Positions 10,806-17,937 of a stretch of DNA of 21,089 nucleotides are shown one piece after another; the first letter of the stretch is position 1, and each line of letters begins with the position of its first letter. The translations under genes and the position numbers were made by a program. The notes under the pieces were generated by a model, which had not been told where the DNA came from, ran no database searches, and saw nothing but the letters and a program-made list of their open reading frames with translations. Origin of the DNA: CALMKX01 sp036274895 (GTDB lineage Bacteria; Acidobacteriota; Thermoanaerobaculia; Multivoradales; SZUA-115). The stretch covers positions 1 to 21,089 of the forward strand of contig DASUEU010000090.1 in the NCBI GenBank assembly GCA_036274895.1. The letters run 5' to 3'.

Positions 10806-11746
10806 ACGGGGGTTTCGCGCAGCTGGGCCCCGAGGGCGCCGATCGGCGATACCCAGCGATCGGCCGGCCCTTCCCCCTCCTCGCGGTAGGCCGCGGCCAT
10901 GGCCAGGCTCACGGCCTGGGCGATCTGCGGGCTGGCGGCGAGAGCGAAGAGGGTGGGGCCCGAGCCCGAGAGGCTGCAACCCAGGGCTCCGGCATCGAGG
11001 GCGGCCCGGCGCACGGCGTCGAAGCCCGGCACCAGCAGGCGCCGGGCCGGCTCGGCGACGTGATCCTCGAGCGATCGTCGCAGCAGCTCGAAGTCGCCCC
11101 GGAAGAGGGCCGCGACCAGGGCGGCGGTGTTCGCCCACTGCCGGACGGCGCTACCCAGGGGGACGCTGTCGCCCAGGCAGGCCCGCGCCGCGTGGGTCTC
11201 GATCTCGATCCACGGGTGGAGCAGGGCGCAGGTCAGACCATCGGGGACCGGCAGGTGGACCAGGTCCGGCGGCAGGGGCTGACGCACCAGGACGAAGCCG
11301 CCGTGGAGGCAGGGACCGACGTTGTCGGCGTGGGTGCTGCGGCTGGCGATGCGCTCGCCGGCGAGGGCGCAGGTGAGCAGCTCCTCGGGCCCCAGGCGCT
11401 CGCCGAGCAGGTGCGCGGTGGCCACGGCGGCGGCCACGGCGCTCGCGGCGCTGCCGCCCAGGCCGCTCGCCAGGGGGATGCCCTTCTTGATCGTCAGCCG
11501 GACGCCACCCTGCGCTCCGCACCTCGCCAGCACGGCCCGGGCCGCCACTGAGGCGGTGTTCTTCTCCGGGTCTCTGGGCAGGCGGCCGTGGTCGTGGAGG
11601 ATCTGGTCGATGGCGACGCCCGGCTCGTCCTGGCGCTCGGCCTCGACCTCGTCACCCAGGCCCTCGATGGCGAAGCCGAAGACGTCGAAACCGCAGGCGA
11701 CGTTCGACACCGTCGCCGGGGCGAAGGCGGTTGCGCGCTCGATCAT
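10796..11746 (-). CDS. thrB: Homoserine kinase
   Basis: A 316-residue GHMP kinase that phosphorylates homoserine with ATP, the step before threonine synthase. The N-terminal motif APATVSNVACGFDVFGFA, the ATP loop IPLASGLGGSAASA (90-103) and the C-terminal motif CSLSGSGPTLFAL (257-269) are all present. The ATG is preceded by GGAGG (plus 11753-11757) at six bases. It is the first large gene of the operon and overlaps thrC by 10 bases. Its leader contains a short Ser/Thr-rich peptide gene and hairpins that probably regulate it. No homoserine dehydrogenase gene lies in the window. Confidence 0.97.
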   Translation of the reverse strand: MIERATAFAPATVSNVACGFDVFGFAIEGLGDEVEAERQDEPGVAIDQILHDHGRLPRDPEKNTASVAARAVLARCGAQGGVRLTIKKGIPLASGLGGSAASAVAAAVATAHLLGERLGPEELLTCALAGERIASRSTHADNVGPCLHGGFVLVRQPLPPDLVHLPVPDGLTCALLHPWIEIETHAARACLGDSVPLGSAVRQWANTAALVAALFRGDFELLRRSLEDHVAEPARRLLVPGFDAVRRAALDAGALGCSLSGSGPTLFALAASPQIAQAVSLAMAAAYREEGEGPADRWVSPIGALGAQLRETPVCA

Positions 11747-11753
11747 GAGGGAC

Positions 11754-11768
11754 CTCCCAGAACGGGAG
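11754..11768 (-). promoter_or_regulatory. Hairpin covering the thrB Shine-Dalgarno site
   Basis: On the minus strand CTCCC (plus 11764-11768) can pair with GGGAG (plus 11754-11758) across a five-base loop. GGGAG is part of the thrB ribosome-binding site. The pairing shares one base with the larger attenuator hairpin immediately 5' of it. It could limit thrB translation when folded. The stem is short, so confidence in function is modest. Confidence 0.4.
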
Positions 11769-11794
11769 AAGCCCGCGCGAGGGGCGCGGGCTTC
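11768..11794 (-). terminator. Attenuator hairpin of the thrB-thrC-serC leader
   Basis: A perfect 11-bp stem (plus GAAGCCCGCGC, 11768-11778, with GCGCGGGCTTC, 11784-11794) and a five-base loop lie between the leader peptide stop and the thrB Shine-Dalgarno site. On the transcribed (minus) strand it is followed by TCCCGTTCT, a weak U tract. It may therefore act as an attenuator terminator or mainly through RNA folding. A 7-bp alternative pairing disrupts it: minus GGCGCGG (plus 11813-11819), just after the leader stop, with CCGCGCC (plus 11783-11789) in the 5' part of this hairpin. Confidence 0.65.
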
Positions 11795-11818
11795 GCAGGA
11801 GAGAGCGACTCGCCGCGC

Positions 11819-11875
11819 CTAGCCGCCGGAAGCGGTGGACGAGGTCGAGACCGAGGAACGGGCACTCGAAGGCAT
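11819..11875 (-). CDS. Putative Ser/Thr-rich leader peptide of the thrB-thrC-serC operon
   Basis: An 18-codon frame encoding MPSSARSSVSTSSTASGG, with 8 Ser and 2 Thr codons. It starts six bases after the -10 box of a strong promoter and has no Shine-Dalgarno sequence, so it would be read from a leaderless mRNA. Its TAG touches the first base of an antiterminator-like segment, and an attenuator hairpin follows before thrB. The regulated operon makes threonine (thrB, thrC) and phosphoserine (serC), the two amino acids enriched in the peptide. A ribosome stalled on Ser or Thr codons would leave the antiterminator segment free; one reaching the stop would cover it. The function is inferred; the frame, promoter and pairings are visible in the sequence. 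Confidence 0.7.
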   Translation of the reverse strand: MPSSARSSVSTSSTASGG

Positions 11876-11881
11876 GCCGGC

Positions 11882-11911
11882 AAGGTAGCAGGGGGCGGGA
11901 GCTGGCGTCAA
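11882..11911 (-). promoter_or_regulatory. Promoter of the thrB-thrC-serC operon, leaderless layout
   Basis: On the minus strand TTGACG (plus 11906-11911) and TACCTT (plus 11882-11887) are separated by 18 bases. The leader peptide ATG follows after six bases. The -35 box matches the consensus at five of six positions. Confidence 0.72.
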
Positions 11912-11936
11912 GGTCGCGTGGATCGTGCCGATCTCC

Positions 11937-11967
11937 TTGGACGCCGGGGGTCATGGTCTCGTATGCT
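11937..11967 (+). promoter_or_regulatory. Possible promoter of the ELWxxDGT repeat gene
   Basis: TTGGAC (11937-11942) and TATGCT (11962-11967) face the 12014 gene with a 19-base spacer, longer than ideal. It would be divergent from the leader-peptide promoter. GGGAGGA at 12004-12010 is the ribosome-binding site of the downstream gene. Confidence 0.35.
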
Positions 11968-12013
11968 ACGACAACATAGACCGCTCCGAGCCCGTCCGCA
12001 CCCGGGAGGATCC

Positions 12014-15000
12014 ATGCGCTCGATCCGCGCTGCCAGCAGCTCGCACCTGCTCGCTCTCGTCCTCGGCCTCGCCGTCACCCCCGCCGTCCAAGGCGCGCTC
12101 GCCCAGCGCGTGGCGGACTTGAACGACACCAGCGTCCTCCCCGTGAACAGTTTCCCCCAAGATCTGCGCCCTCTCGGCTCCGGCCTGCTGTTTTCGGCGA
12201 TCGCCCGCGAGCCCAGCCAGGCGGCCCTCACGCGGCGGCTGTTCCGGAGCGACGGTACGCCGGACGGCACGGCTCCCCTGGTCCCCGGCATCGAGGAGGC
12301 GCAAATGGTCGGGCCCTTCGGTGCGATCTACCTCTGGCTCGGCCGGGGCCAGGAAGCGCCGTACCGTCTGTGGCGCACCGACACCGCGAGCGGAGCATCC
12401 CGGCCCCTCTCCCCGGCCGGCGTCCACGTCACGCCCCTGGTCACCGTGCCGGCGGCCAACCTGCACTTCTTCGTGGTGACGGAGATCGACGGCAGCGCGC
12501 CCCGGCTCTGGTGCACCGACGGCACGGTGGCCGGCACCCGCGAGCTGGCGCAGCTTGCCCCGGGGCAGGTCCTGCTCCAGGGAGCGGTCGCCCTCGGTGG
12601 CAGGCTGCTCCTGCTCTTCCAGACCTACGACCCGAGCCAAGGCCCGCGCTTCGAGCTGTGGGCCAGCGACGGCGAGGTCGGCGGCACGGTGGCAGTGCTC
12701 CCCACCAGCTCCAACTTCACCCTCAGGCTGAGCGCCGCGGGGAGCCGTGCTTTCTTCACCATCGAGACCCTGGAGCGCGTCGAGCTGTGGTCCACCGACG
12801 GTACTTCCACGGGGACGGTGCCGGTCCGCGCCTTCTCCTCGCCCCGTGCTCTCGACTTCAGCGAGCTGGTGCCGGGCGGCAACCGGGTGTTCTTCCTCGC
12901 TCAGGAAGGGACGCCGGGGCCCCAGCTCTGGGTCAGCGACGGAACGGCCGGCGGCACCCGCCGGCTGACCTCGTGGCTGCCTCCGGTCTCTTTCTTCACC
13001 CGCTTCCTGTCCAGGGAGGGCGCAGGCTGGAACGGCCGGCAGCTGATCTTCTTCGCCGACGACGGGACTCACGGCGCCGAGCCCTGGCGCTCGGACGGTA
13101 CACCGAGCGGCACTTTCCTGCTGGCGGACGCCTGCCCAGGGATCTGCGGGAGTGCCGAGGAGGTGCCGACCGTCAGTCTGCTCGGAGGTCGAGCGCTCTT
13201 CCGAGTCTTGGATCAAGCTGCCGGCGCCGAGCTCTGGCGCACGGACGGCTCCGTACGCAGCACGCAGCGCGTCCGCGAGCTCTGCCCGGGCCCCTGCTCG
13301 GGGGCCATGAGCCCGCCGGTGGTGATCGACGGGCAGGTGTTCTTCATCGGGGAGGACGGTGTCCATGGCGAGGAGCTGTGGACCAGCGATGGCAGCGCCA
13401 GCGGCACCGTCCGGCTCTCTGACCTCGAAGACCCCCGCCCGTTCACTCCGCTCGGCCACACGCTCGACGCCCACACGCGGACCGTGGCGCGGATCCATGG
13501 GCGCTACTGGTTCCAGGCCTTCGGCCAGGCGGGCTCCCAGCTCTTCGTCAGCAACGGCAACCCGACCTCGACCCGCCTGGCCGTCCAGCTGGGGGAGCCG
13601 GTGGCGCCCGGTAGCTCACCCCGGTCGCTGACTCCTTTCGGGGCGGGCCTGCTCTTCTTCGCCGACGAGGGGGAGACCTTCCCGAGCGTCGAGCCCTTCT
13701 ACCTGCCCCCCGGCGGCGTTCCCGAGCGCCTCGCCGGCGATGGCCACGTCTTCGGCTGCTGCCGTCCCGAGGTGCTGGTCGAAGGCGGGCTCGCCTACTT
13801 CGCGGGGTCGGTCGACCTCTGGCGCACGGACGGCACGCCGGGGGGGACGTTCCGCCTCACCGACCTGCTCCCAGCCGATGCCAACGTGGCGACCAACCTG
13901 GTGCCCTGGCAGGGCCGAGTGTTCTTCGCCGTGCAGTACTTCGCCACGGGCTTTCCGACCGAGTTCGAGCTTTGGAGCACGGATGGCACGCCGGAGGACT
14001 CGCGTTTCGAGGTCGAGCTGACGGAGCTGCGGGGGCCGCAATCGCTGGTCGCGACCTCAAACTTCTTGCTGCTGACCGCCCTGGGTCCGGAGGGCCGGCT
14101 CGGGGTCTGGGCCACGGACCTGGCTACGGACGCCCCGATCCGCCTGCCGGTCAGCAACGACCTCTTCCCCTCGACGATGAAGGTCGGGGCGGTCCTCGAG
14201 CGGGACGGCGAGATGCTCTACTTCCTGGCGGAGGAGGTCTTCTCCAACCCGCACTTCCCGACCACGCGGCACTCCCTCTGGCGCACGGACGGTACGACGG
14301 CGGGCACCGAGCTGGTGCTCGCCGCCGCCGCCGACCCTCGCAGCCGGGAGGCCGAGGAGGCCTTCCTCGAGCTGGGTGGCGAGACCTACGTCCGCGGCTT
14401 CCGCCCCGGCGGGGTCGGCTCCGCCCTCTATCGGCTGGTACCCGGTGGTGCCCCGGAGCTGGCGGTCGAGCTGCCGGACGAGCTCCTCATCGCCGGGCCG
14501 GTCGCCCTGGGCGGCAAGCTCTACCTGGGGACCCTGGAGCTCTTCGCGCCGATCTCCCGGTCGAGCCTGTGGGCCACCGACGGCACTCAGGCCGGCACGG
14601 TCCGCGTGGGGAGCGCCCCGGTCTCCCTCACCGCTGAGCTGGTGGCGGGGCCGGACCGGCTCTACTTCGTGGCCTGCGACGCGGAAGACGGCTGTGAGCC
14701 CTGGGTGAGCGACGGCACCGCGGCCGGCACGCGGCGCCTGCAGGATCTCCGGCCGGGAGCGCTCGGCGGTACCCCGGAGGGCCTCACCGTCGCGGCAGAC
14801 CGCCTCTACTTCGCGGCCGATGACGGCGTCACCGGTCCCGAGCTCTGGCAGCTGCCTCTAGCTGCCGACGCCCCCGCCTGCGCCCCAAGTCCCACGGCCC
14901 TGTGCCTGGCCGGCGGGCGGTTCCAGGTGGAGGTCTTCTGGCAGGACTTCGCCGGCCGCGGCGGTCTGGGGGGAGCCAGCAGCCTCACGCCGGACACCGG

Positions 15001-15649
15001 CGCCTTCTGGTTCTTCGACCCGGCGAATCTCGAGGCCATGGTCAAGGTGTTGGACGGCGCCGCGGTCAACGGCCAGTTCTGGGTCTTCTACGGCGCGCTG
15101 ACCAACGTCCGCTACCAGCTCACGGTCACCGACTCGGCCACCGGCGCCAGCCGCCGTTGGGCCAACCTCTCGGGCCAGTTCAAGAGCTTCGCGGACGTCG
15201 AGGCCTTCCCGGCGAGCGGCCCCCTGTCGGCGCCGGCCCTGGTGGAGTTGGCCGGGGCCTCCGATCCGCCGGAGATCGCTGCCCTCACTGGCCTCGCTCC
15301 GCTCGGTGCCTGCGCGCCGGGGCCGGCGCAGCTTTGCCTGCTCGATGGCCGCTTCGCCGTCCGGGTGGTGCTCGAAGATCCCAACGTCCCCACTCTCGAC
15401 GGCCAGGCCGTGGCCTGGAGCGCGGACGCCGGCTTCTTCTGGTTCTTCGGCGCCGACAACCTCGAGGTGGGGGTGAAGATGGTCGACGGCCGGGAGGTCA
15501 GTGGCCGCTTCTGGGTCTTCTCGGCGTCGTTGTCCAACCTCGGCTACCGGCTGGTCGTCACCGACACGGCCACCGGCGTCCAGCGGACCTACCGCAACCG
15601 GCCCGGCGCCTTCGCGAGCTTCGCCGACACCGGGGCGTTTGCCAACTAG
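12014..15649 (+). CDS. Large secreted ELWxxDGT-repeat protein with two C-terminal modules
   Basis: A 1211-residue exported protein. Residues 1 to about 31 are a signal peptide (SSSHLLALVLGLAVTPAVQGALA). Residues 76 to about 906 contain roughly 16 copies, some degenerate, of the ELWxxDGTxxGT repeat at about 45-60 residue intervals, such as LWCTDGTVAGT, ELWSTDGTSTGT, EPWRSDGTPSGT and EPWVSDGTAAGT, with FF or LYF strands between. This pattern suggests beta-propeller blades. Two tandem copies of a roughly 110-residue module follow, at 956-1067 and 1100-1211. The first module starts at Cys956 and the second at Cys1100. The frame is open upstream, but the ATG at 12014 gives the signal peptide and has GGAGG four bases before it. 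No catalytic residues are recognised; a surface or binding role is inferred. Confidence 0.88.
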   Translation: MRSIRAASSSHLLALVLGLAVTPAVQGALAQRVADLNDTSVLPVNSFPQDLRPLGSGLLFSAIAREPSQAALTRRLFRSDGTPDGTAPLVPGIEEAQMVGPFGAIYLWLGRGQEAPYRLWRTDTASGASRPLSPAGVHVTPLVTVPAANLHFFVVTEIDGSAPRLWCTDGTVAGTRELAQLAPGQVLLQGAVALGGRLLLLFQTYDPSQGPRFELWASDGEVGGTVAVLPTSSNFTLRLSAAGSRAFFTIETLERVELWSTDGTSTGTVPVRAFSSPRALDFSELVPGGNRVFFLAQEGTPGPQLWVSDGTAGGTRRLTSWLPPVSFFTRFLSREGAGWNGRQLIFFADDGTHGAEPWRSDGTPSGTFLLADACPGICGSAEEVPTVSLLGGRALFRVLDQAAGAELWRTDGSVRSTQRVRELCPGPCSGAMSPPVVIDGQVFFIGEDGVHGEELWTSDGSASGTVRLSDLEDPRPFTPLGHTLDAHTRTVARIHGRYWFQAFGQAGSQLFVSNGNPTSTRLAVQLGEPVAPGSSPRSLTPFGAGLLFFADEGETFPSVEPFYLPPGGVPERLAGDGHVFGCCRPEVLVEGGLAYFAGSVDLWRTDGTPGGTFRLTDLLPADANVATNLVPWQGRVFFAVQYFATGFPTEFELWSTDGTPEDSRFEVELTELRGPQSLVATSNFLLLTALGPEGRLGVWATDLATDAPIRLPVSNDLFPSTMKVGAVLERDGEMLYFLAEEVFSNPHFPTTRHSLWRTDGTTAGTELVLAAAADPRSREAEEAFLELGGETYVRGFRPGGVGSALYRLVPGGAPELAVELPDELLIAGPVALGGKLYLGTLELFAPISRSSLWATDGTQAGTVRVGSAPVSLTAELVAGPDRLYFVACDAEDGCEPWVSDGTAAGTRRLQDLRPGALGGTPEGLTVAADRLYFAADDGVTGPELWQLPLAADAPACAPSPTALCLAGGRFQVEVFWQDFAGRGGLGGASSLTPDTGAFWFFDPANLEAMVKVLDGAAVNGQFWVFYGALTNVRYQLTVTDSATGASRRWANLSGQFKSFADVEAFPASGPLSAPALVELAGASDPPEIAALTGLAPLGACAPGPAQLCLLDGRFAVRVVLEDPNVPTLDGQAVAWSADAGFFWFFGADNLEVGVKMVDGREVSGRFWVFSASLSNLGYRLVVTDTATGVQRTYRNRPGAFASFADTGAFAN
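12239..14731 (+). repeat. ELWxxDGT repeat array
   Basis: About 16 recurring segments encoding a bulky residue, Trp (or Phe), two variable residues, then S/T-D-G-T and usually a second G-T. The DNA copies have diverged (GACGGTACG, GACGGCACG, GATGGCACG), so the array is old and preserved at protein level. Confidence 0.85.
14879..15212 (+). repeat. C-terminal shared module, copy 2 (protein-level repeat)
   Basis: It starts at Cys956 with ALCLAGGRFQVEV and continues with FWFFDPANLEAMVK, NGQFWVFYGALTNV, LTVTDSATG and DVEAF. It corresponds to the module ending the cupredoxin protein and to the next copy. Only the protein motifs are conserved, not the DNA. Confidence 0.75.
15311..15646 (+). repeat. 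C-terminal shared module, copy 3 (protein-level repeat)
   Basis: It starts at Cys1100 with QLCLLDGRFAVRV and continues with FFWFFGADNLEVGVK, SGRFWVFSASLSNL, LVVTDTATG and DTGAF, ending the protein. It follows copy 2 after a linker of about 30 residues. Confidence 0.75.
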
Positions 15650-15668
15650 AAAGGCGCTCCGATAGCCT
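15639..15668 (+). promoter_or_regulatory. Possible leaderless promoter of the lipoprotein gene
   Basis: TTGCCA (15639-15644) and TAGCCT (15663-15668) are 18 bases apart, and the ATG at 15675 follows six bases after the -10 box. The -35 box lies inside the end of the preceding gene. The spacing matches the vapB and leader-peptide promoters. No clear Shine-Dalgarno sequence precedes the ATG. Confidence 0.45.
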
Positions 15669-15674
15669 AGGCCC

Positions 15675-16328
15675 ATGAGAGCGAGCAACTTCCTGGTCTC
15701 GGTAGCGATTCTCTCGATCCTGGTGGCCTGCGGCGGCAAGGGCCGCGAGCAGGCCATTCACCAAGCGCCGGCAGCGGCCCCTTCCGCCGGGCCGGCCCCC
15801 ACGCCCGCCACGGGGGCCGGCGAGCCCTTCGCCCCCCTGTCCTCCCGCGGCACGCCGGTCACCGCCTCGGCCCCCTCGGGACCCTCGGCGGCCGGCCTCA
15901 CCTACACTCTTCCCGCCCACTGGCAGCCCACGCCCCCGGCGAGCTCGATGCGCATCGGCCAGGCCGCCATCCCCGGCCCGGCCGGCCCCGGCGAGCTGGC
16001 GGTGTTCTTCTTCGGCCCGGGCGGTGGTGGCGGTCTGGAGGCCAACCTCGAGCGCTGGGTCGGCCAGGTCGAGAACCCCGGCACCCCCGTGCGCGAGACT
16101 TTCGAGGTCAACGGCCTCCGGGTGACCTGGATCGACGTCGCTGGCACGATCAAGCCCAGCCAGATGGGCCAGGGCCCCACCACCGCCCAGCCCGGCTCCC
16201 GGCTCTACGGCGCGGTGGTCGAGGGCCCCGGCGGACCGTGGTTCTTCAAGGCCACCGGCCCCGACGCCACCCTCGCCGGTGAGCGAGAGAGCTTCCTGGC
16301 GCTGATCCGGAGCGTGCGGCGGCAGTAG
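15675..16328 (+). CDS. Putative lipoprotein of unknown function
   Basis: A 217-residue protein with a short hydrophobic N-terminus and lipobox LVAC (Cys19), predicting lipid attachment. Residues about 22-75 are a Pro/Ala/Gly-rich spacer (QAPAAAPSAGPAPTPATG), typical of a tether. The globular part (about 76-217) has HWQPTPPASSMRIGQAAIPG, ELAVFFFGPGGGGGLEANLERWVGQV and YGAVVEGPGGPWFFKATGP, ending in SFLALIRSVRRQ. I have seen similar hypothetical proteins in Planctomycetes and Acidobacteria but know no function. It begins 25 bases after the repeat protein and may have its own leaderless promoter. Confidence 0.8.
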   Translation: MRASNFLVSVAILSILVACGGKGREQAIHQAPAAAPSAGPAPTPATGAGEPFAPLSSRGTPVTASAPSGPSAAGLTYTLPAHWQPTPPASSMRIGQAAIPGPAGPGELAVFFFGPGGGGGLEANLERWVGQVENPGTPVRETFEVNGLRVTWIDVAGTIKPSQMGQGPTTAQPGSRLYGAVVEGPGGPWFFKATGPDATLAGERESFLALIRSVRRQ

Positions 16329-16340
16329 GACCGTGATCCT

Positions 16341-16365
16341 GGTGCCCACGCTCCCCGTGGGCACC
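16341..16365. terminator. GC-rich hairpin between convergent genes
   Basis: A perfect 9-bp stem, GGTGCCCAC (16341-16349) with GTGGGCACC (16357-16365), and a seven-base loop lie in the 52-base gap between the lipoprotein stop and the transporter stop. No T tract is present on either side. It may be a bidirectional terminator of the hairpin-only kind or a dispersed palindromic repeat. Confidence 0.5.
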
Positions 16366-16380
16366 CAGCGAACAGCCTCG

Positions 16381-17913
16381 CTACGCTCGCCCCACCATTC
16401 GCCGGCAGAGGATCACGCCGACCACGGCTCCGACAACTGCGCTGGAGAAGGCACCGGTCACCATCCACTGGAGCAGCGCCGGGCCGGTCACCTTCAGCAG
16501 CAGACCCCACACCCAGCCGCCGAAGGTGCCGAACACCAGGCCGATGAATCCGAACCCGCCGATCGCTCCGAACGACATCGGCTTGACGATCGCGGTCTGG
16601 ACGTCCTCGATGGGCTCGAGCCGCGGCACGAGCAGATGCACGAGGACGAGCGCGATCAGATAGATCGAGCCGGAGATGACGAACATGACCAGGTAGTTGT
16701 TGTGGCTGCGATCGAGAATGTAGCCGGTCGCAACCGCGAAGGTCGCGCCGCCCATGGCGCCTGCCATACCGCCGATTCCGACGACCGAACCGACGGCCCG
16801 CCGGGGAAACATGTCCGAGACCGTCGTGAAGAGATTGGCCGACCAACCCTGGTGAGCCGCCGCAGCCAGACCGATCAGCGCGACCGCGACCCAGAGGTTC
16901 GACACCTTCGAGACGAAGACGATCGGCGTGACCGCGAGGGCGCAGATCAACATCGCCGTCTTGCGCGCTCGGCTGATCGACCAGCCCCGCTTGATGAGAC
17001 TGGACGAGATCCAGCCGCCGCCCACGCTGCCGACGTCGGCGATCAGGTAGATCGCGATCAGCGGCGGTCCGATCGTCGCGAGTTGGAGGCCGTGGTGGTC
17101 GCGCAGAAAGTTCGGGATCCAGAACAGGTAGAACCACCAGATCGGATCGGTTAGGTACTTTGCGAAGGCGAAGGCACAGGTCTGCCGATGGGGAATGAGC
17201 TTCACCCACGGCGTCGGAGAGGCTGAGTCGGGGGGGTCGCTCTGAATGTACGCCCGTTCGGACGCCGTCAGCCGCGGATGGTTCTCGGGCTTGTAGTAGA
17301 GCGGAAGCCAGAACAGCAGCCAGAGCAGGCCGATCGCCCCGGTCAGGATGAAGGCCCACTGCCAACCGAGGTGGAGCGCGATCCAGGGAACGGTGAGCGG
17401 CGCGACGACCGCGCCGACGTTGGTACCGGCGTTGAAGATCCCAGTGGCCAGCGCGCGTTCCTTCTTCGGGAACCACTCGGCCACCGTCTTGACGGCGGCC
17501 GGGAAGTTCCCGGCTTCGCCCAGCCCCAGCGCCGCTCGGGCGATTCCGAACTGGAGCGCCGAGCTCGCCGCGGCCGCGGCCATTCCGGCGATGCTCCAGG
17601 CGGTCAGCGCGAGGGCATAGCCGACCTTGGTGCCGATGCGGTCGATCAGCCGGCCCGCCAGCAGCAGGCCCACGGCGTAGAAACCGTTGAACGCGGCGAC
17701 GATGTTTCCGTAGTCCAGCTCCGTCCAGCCGAAGATCTGCTGGAGGTCCTTGGAGAGAATTCCGATCACCTGGCGGTCGATGTAGTTGATCGTGGTGGCG
17801 AAGAAAAGCAGGGCGCAGACCACCCATCGGTAGTTTCCACGGTGTTCGGCGGCACCAGGCGACTCGGTCGACGCGACTGCGCGCTCGGCAGCAGGATCCT
17901 GTTGACTCGACAA
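16381..17913 (-). CDS. MFS transporter, hexuronate/sugar-acid (ExuT-like) family
   Basis: A 510-residue inner-membrane transporter of the anion:cation symporter branch of the major facilitator superfamily. Family signs are NYRWVVCALLFFATTINYIDRQVIGIL at the first membrane segment, GRLIDRIGTKVGY in the first cytoplasmic loop and LGLGEAGNFPAAVKTVAEWFPKKERALATGIFNAGTNVG. Relatives import galacturonate, glucuronate, galactonate or galactarate with protons. About 12 helices are followed by an extra stretch (446-510) with two more hydrophobic segments, making it longer than ExuT (about 430). Start is TTG at 17913, supported by GGAGG (plus 17921-17925) seven bases upstream. It follows garD by 24 bases, suggesting uptake of a substrate for that pathway. 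Confidence 0.9.
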   Translation of the reverse strand: MSSQQDPAAERAVASTESPGAAEHRGNYRWVVCALLFFATTINYIDRQVIGILSKDLQQIFGWTELDYGNIVAAFNGFYAVGLLLAGRLIDRIGTKVGYALALTAWSIAGMAAAAASSALQFGIARAALGLGEAGNFPAAVKTVAEWFPKKERALATGIFNAGTNVGAVVAPLTVPWIALHLGWQWAFILTGAIGLLWLLFWLPLYYKPENHPRLTASERAYIQSDPPDSASPTPWVKLIPHRQTCAFAFAKYLTDPIWWFYLFWIPNFLRDHHGLQLATIGPPLIAIYLIADVGSVGGGWISSSLIKRGWSISRARKTAMLICALAVTPIVFVSKVSNLWVAVALIGLAAAAHQGWSANLFTTVSDMFPRRAVGSVVGIGGMAGAMGGATFAVATGYILDRSHNNYLVMFVISGSIYLIALVLVHLLVPRLEPIEDVQTAIVKPMSFGAIGGFGFIGLVFGTFGGWVWGLLLKVTGPALLQWMVTGAFSSAVVGAVVGVILCRRMVGRA

Positions 17914-17937
17914 GGGTGACCCTCCGATCGCCGCGAC

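Noticed and set aside
9501..11138. Extended thrC start upstream of 10805
   Set aside because: The extra 111 residues lie inside thrB in another frame and do not resemble threonine synthase.
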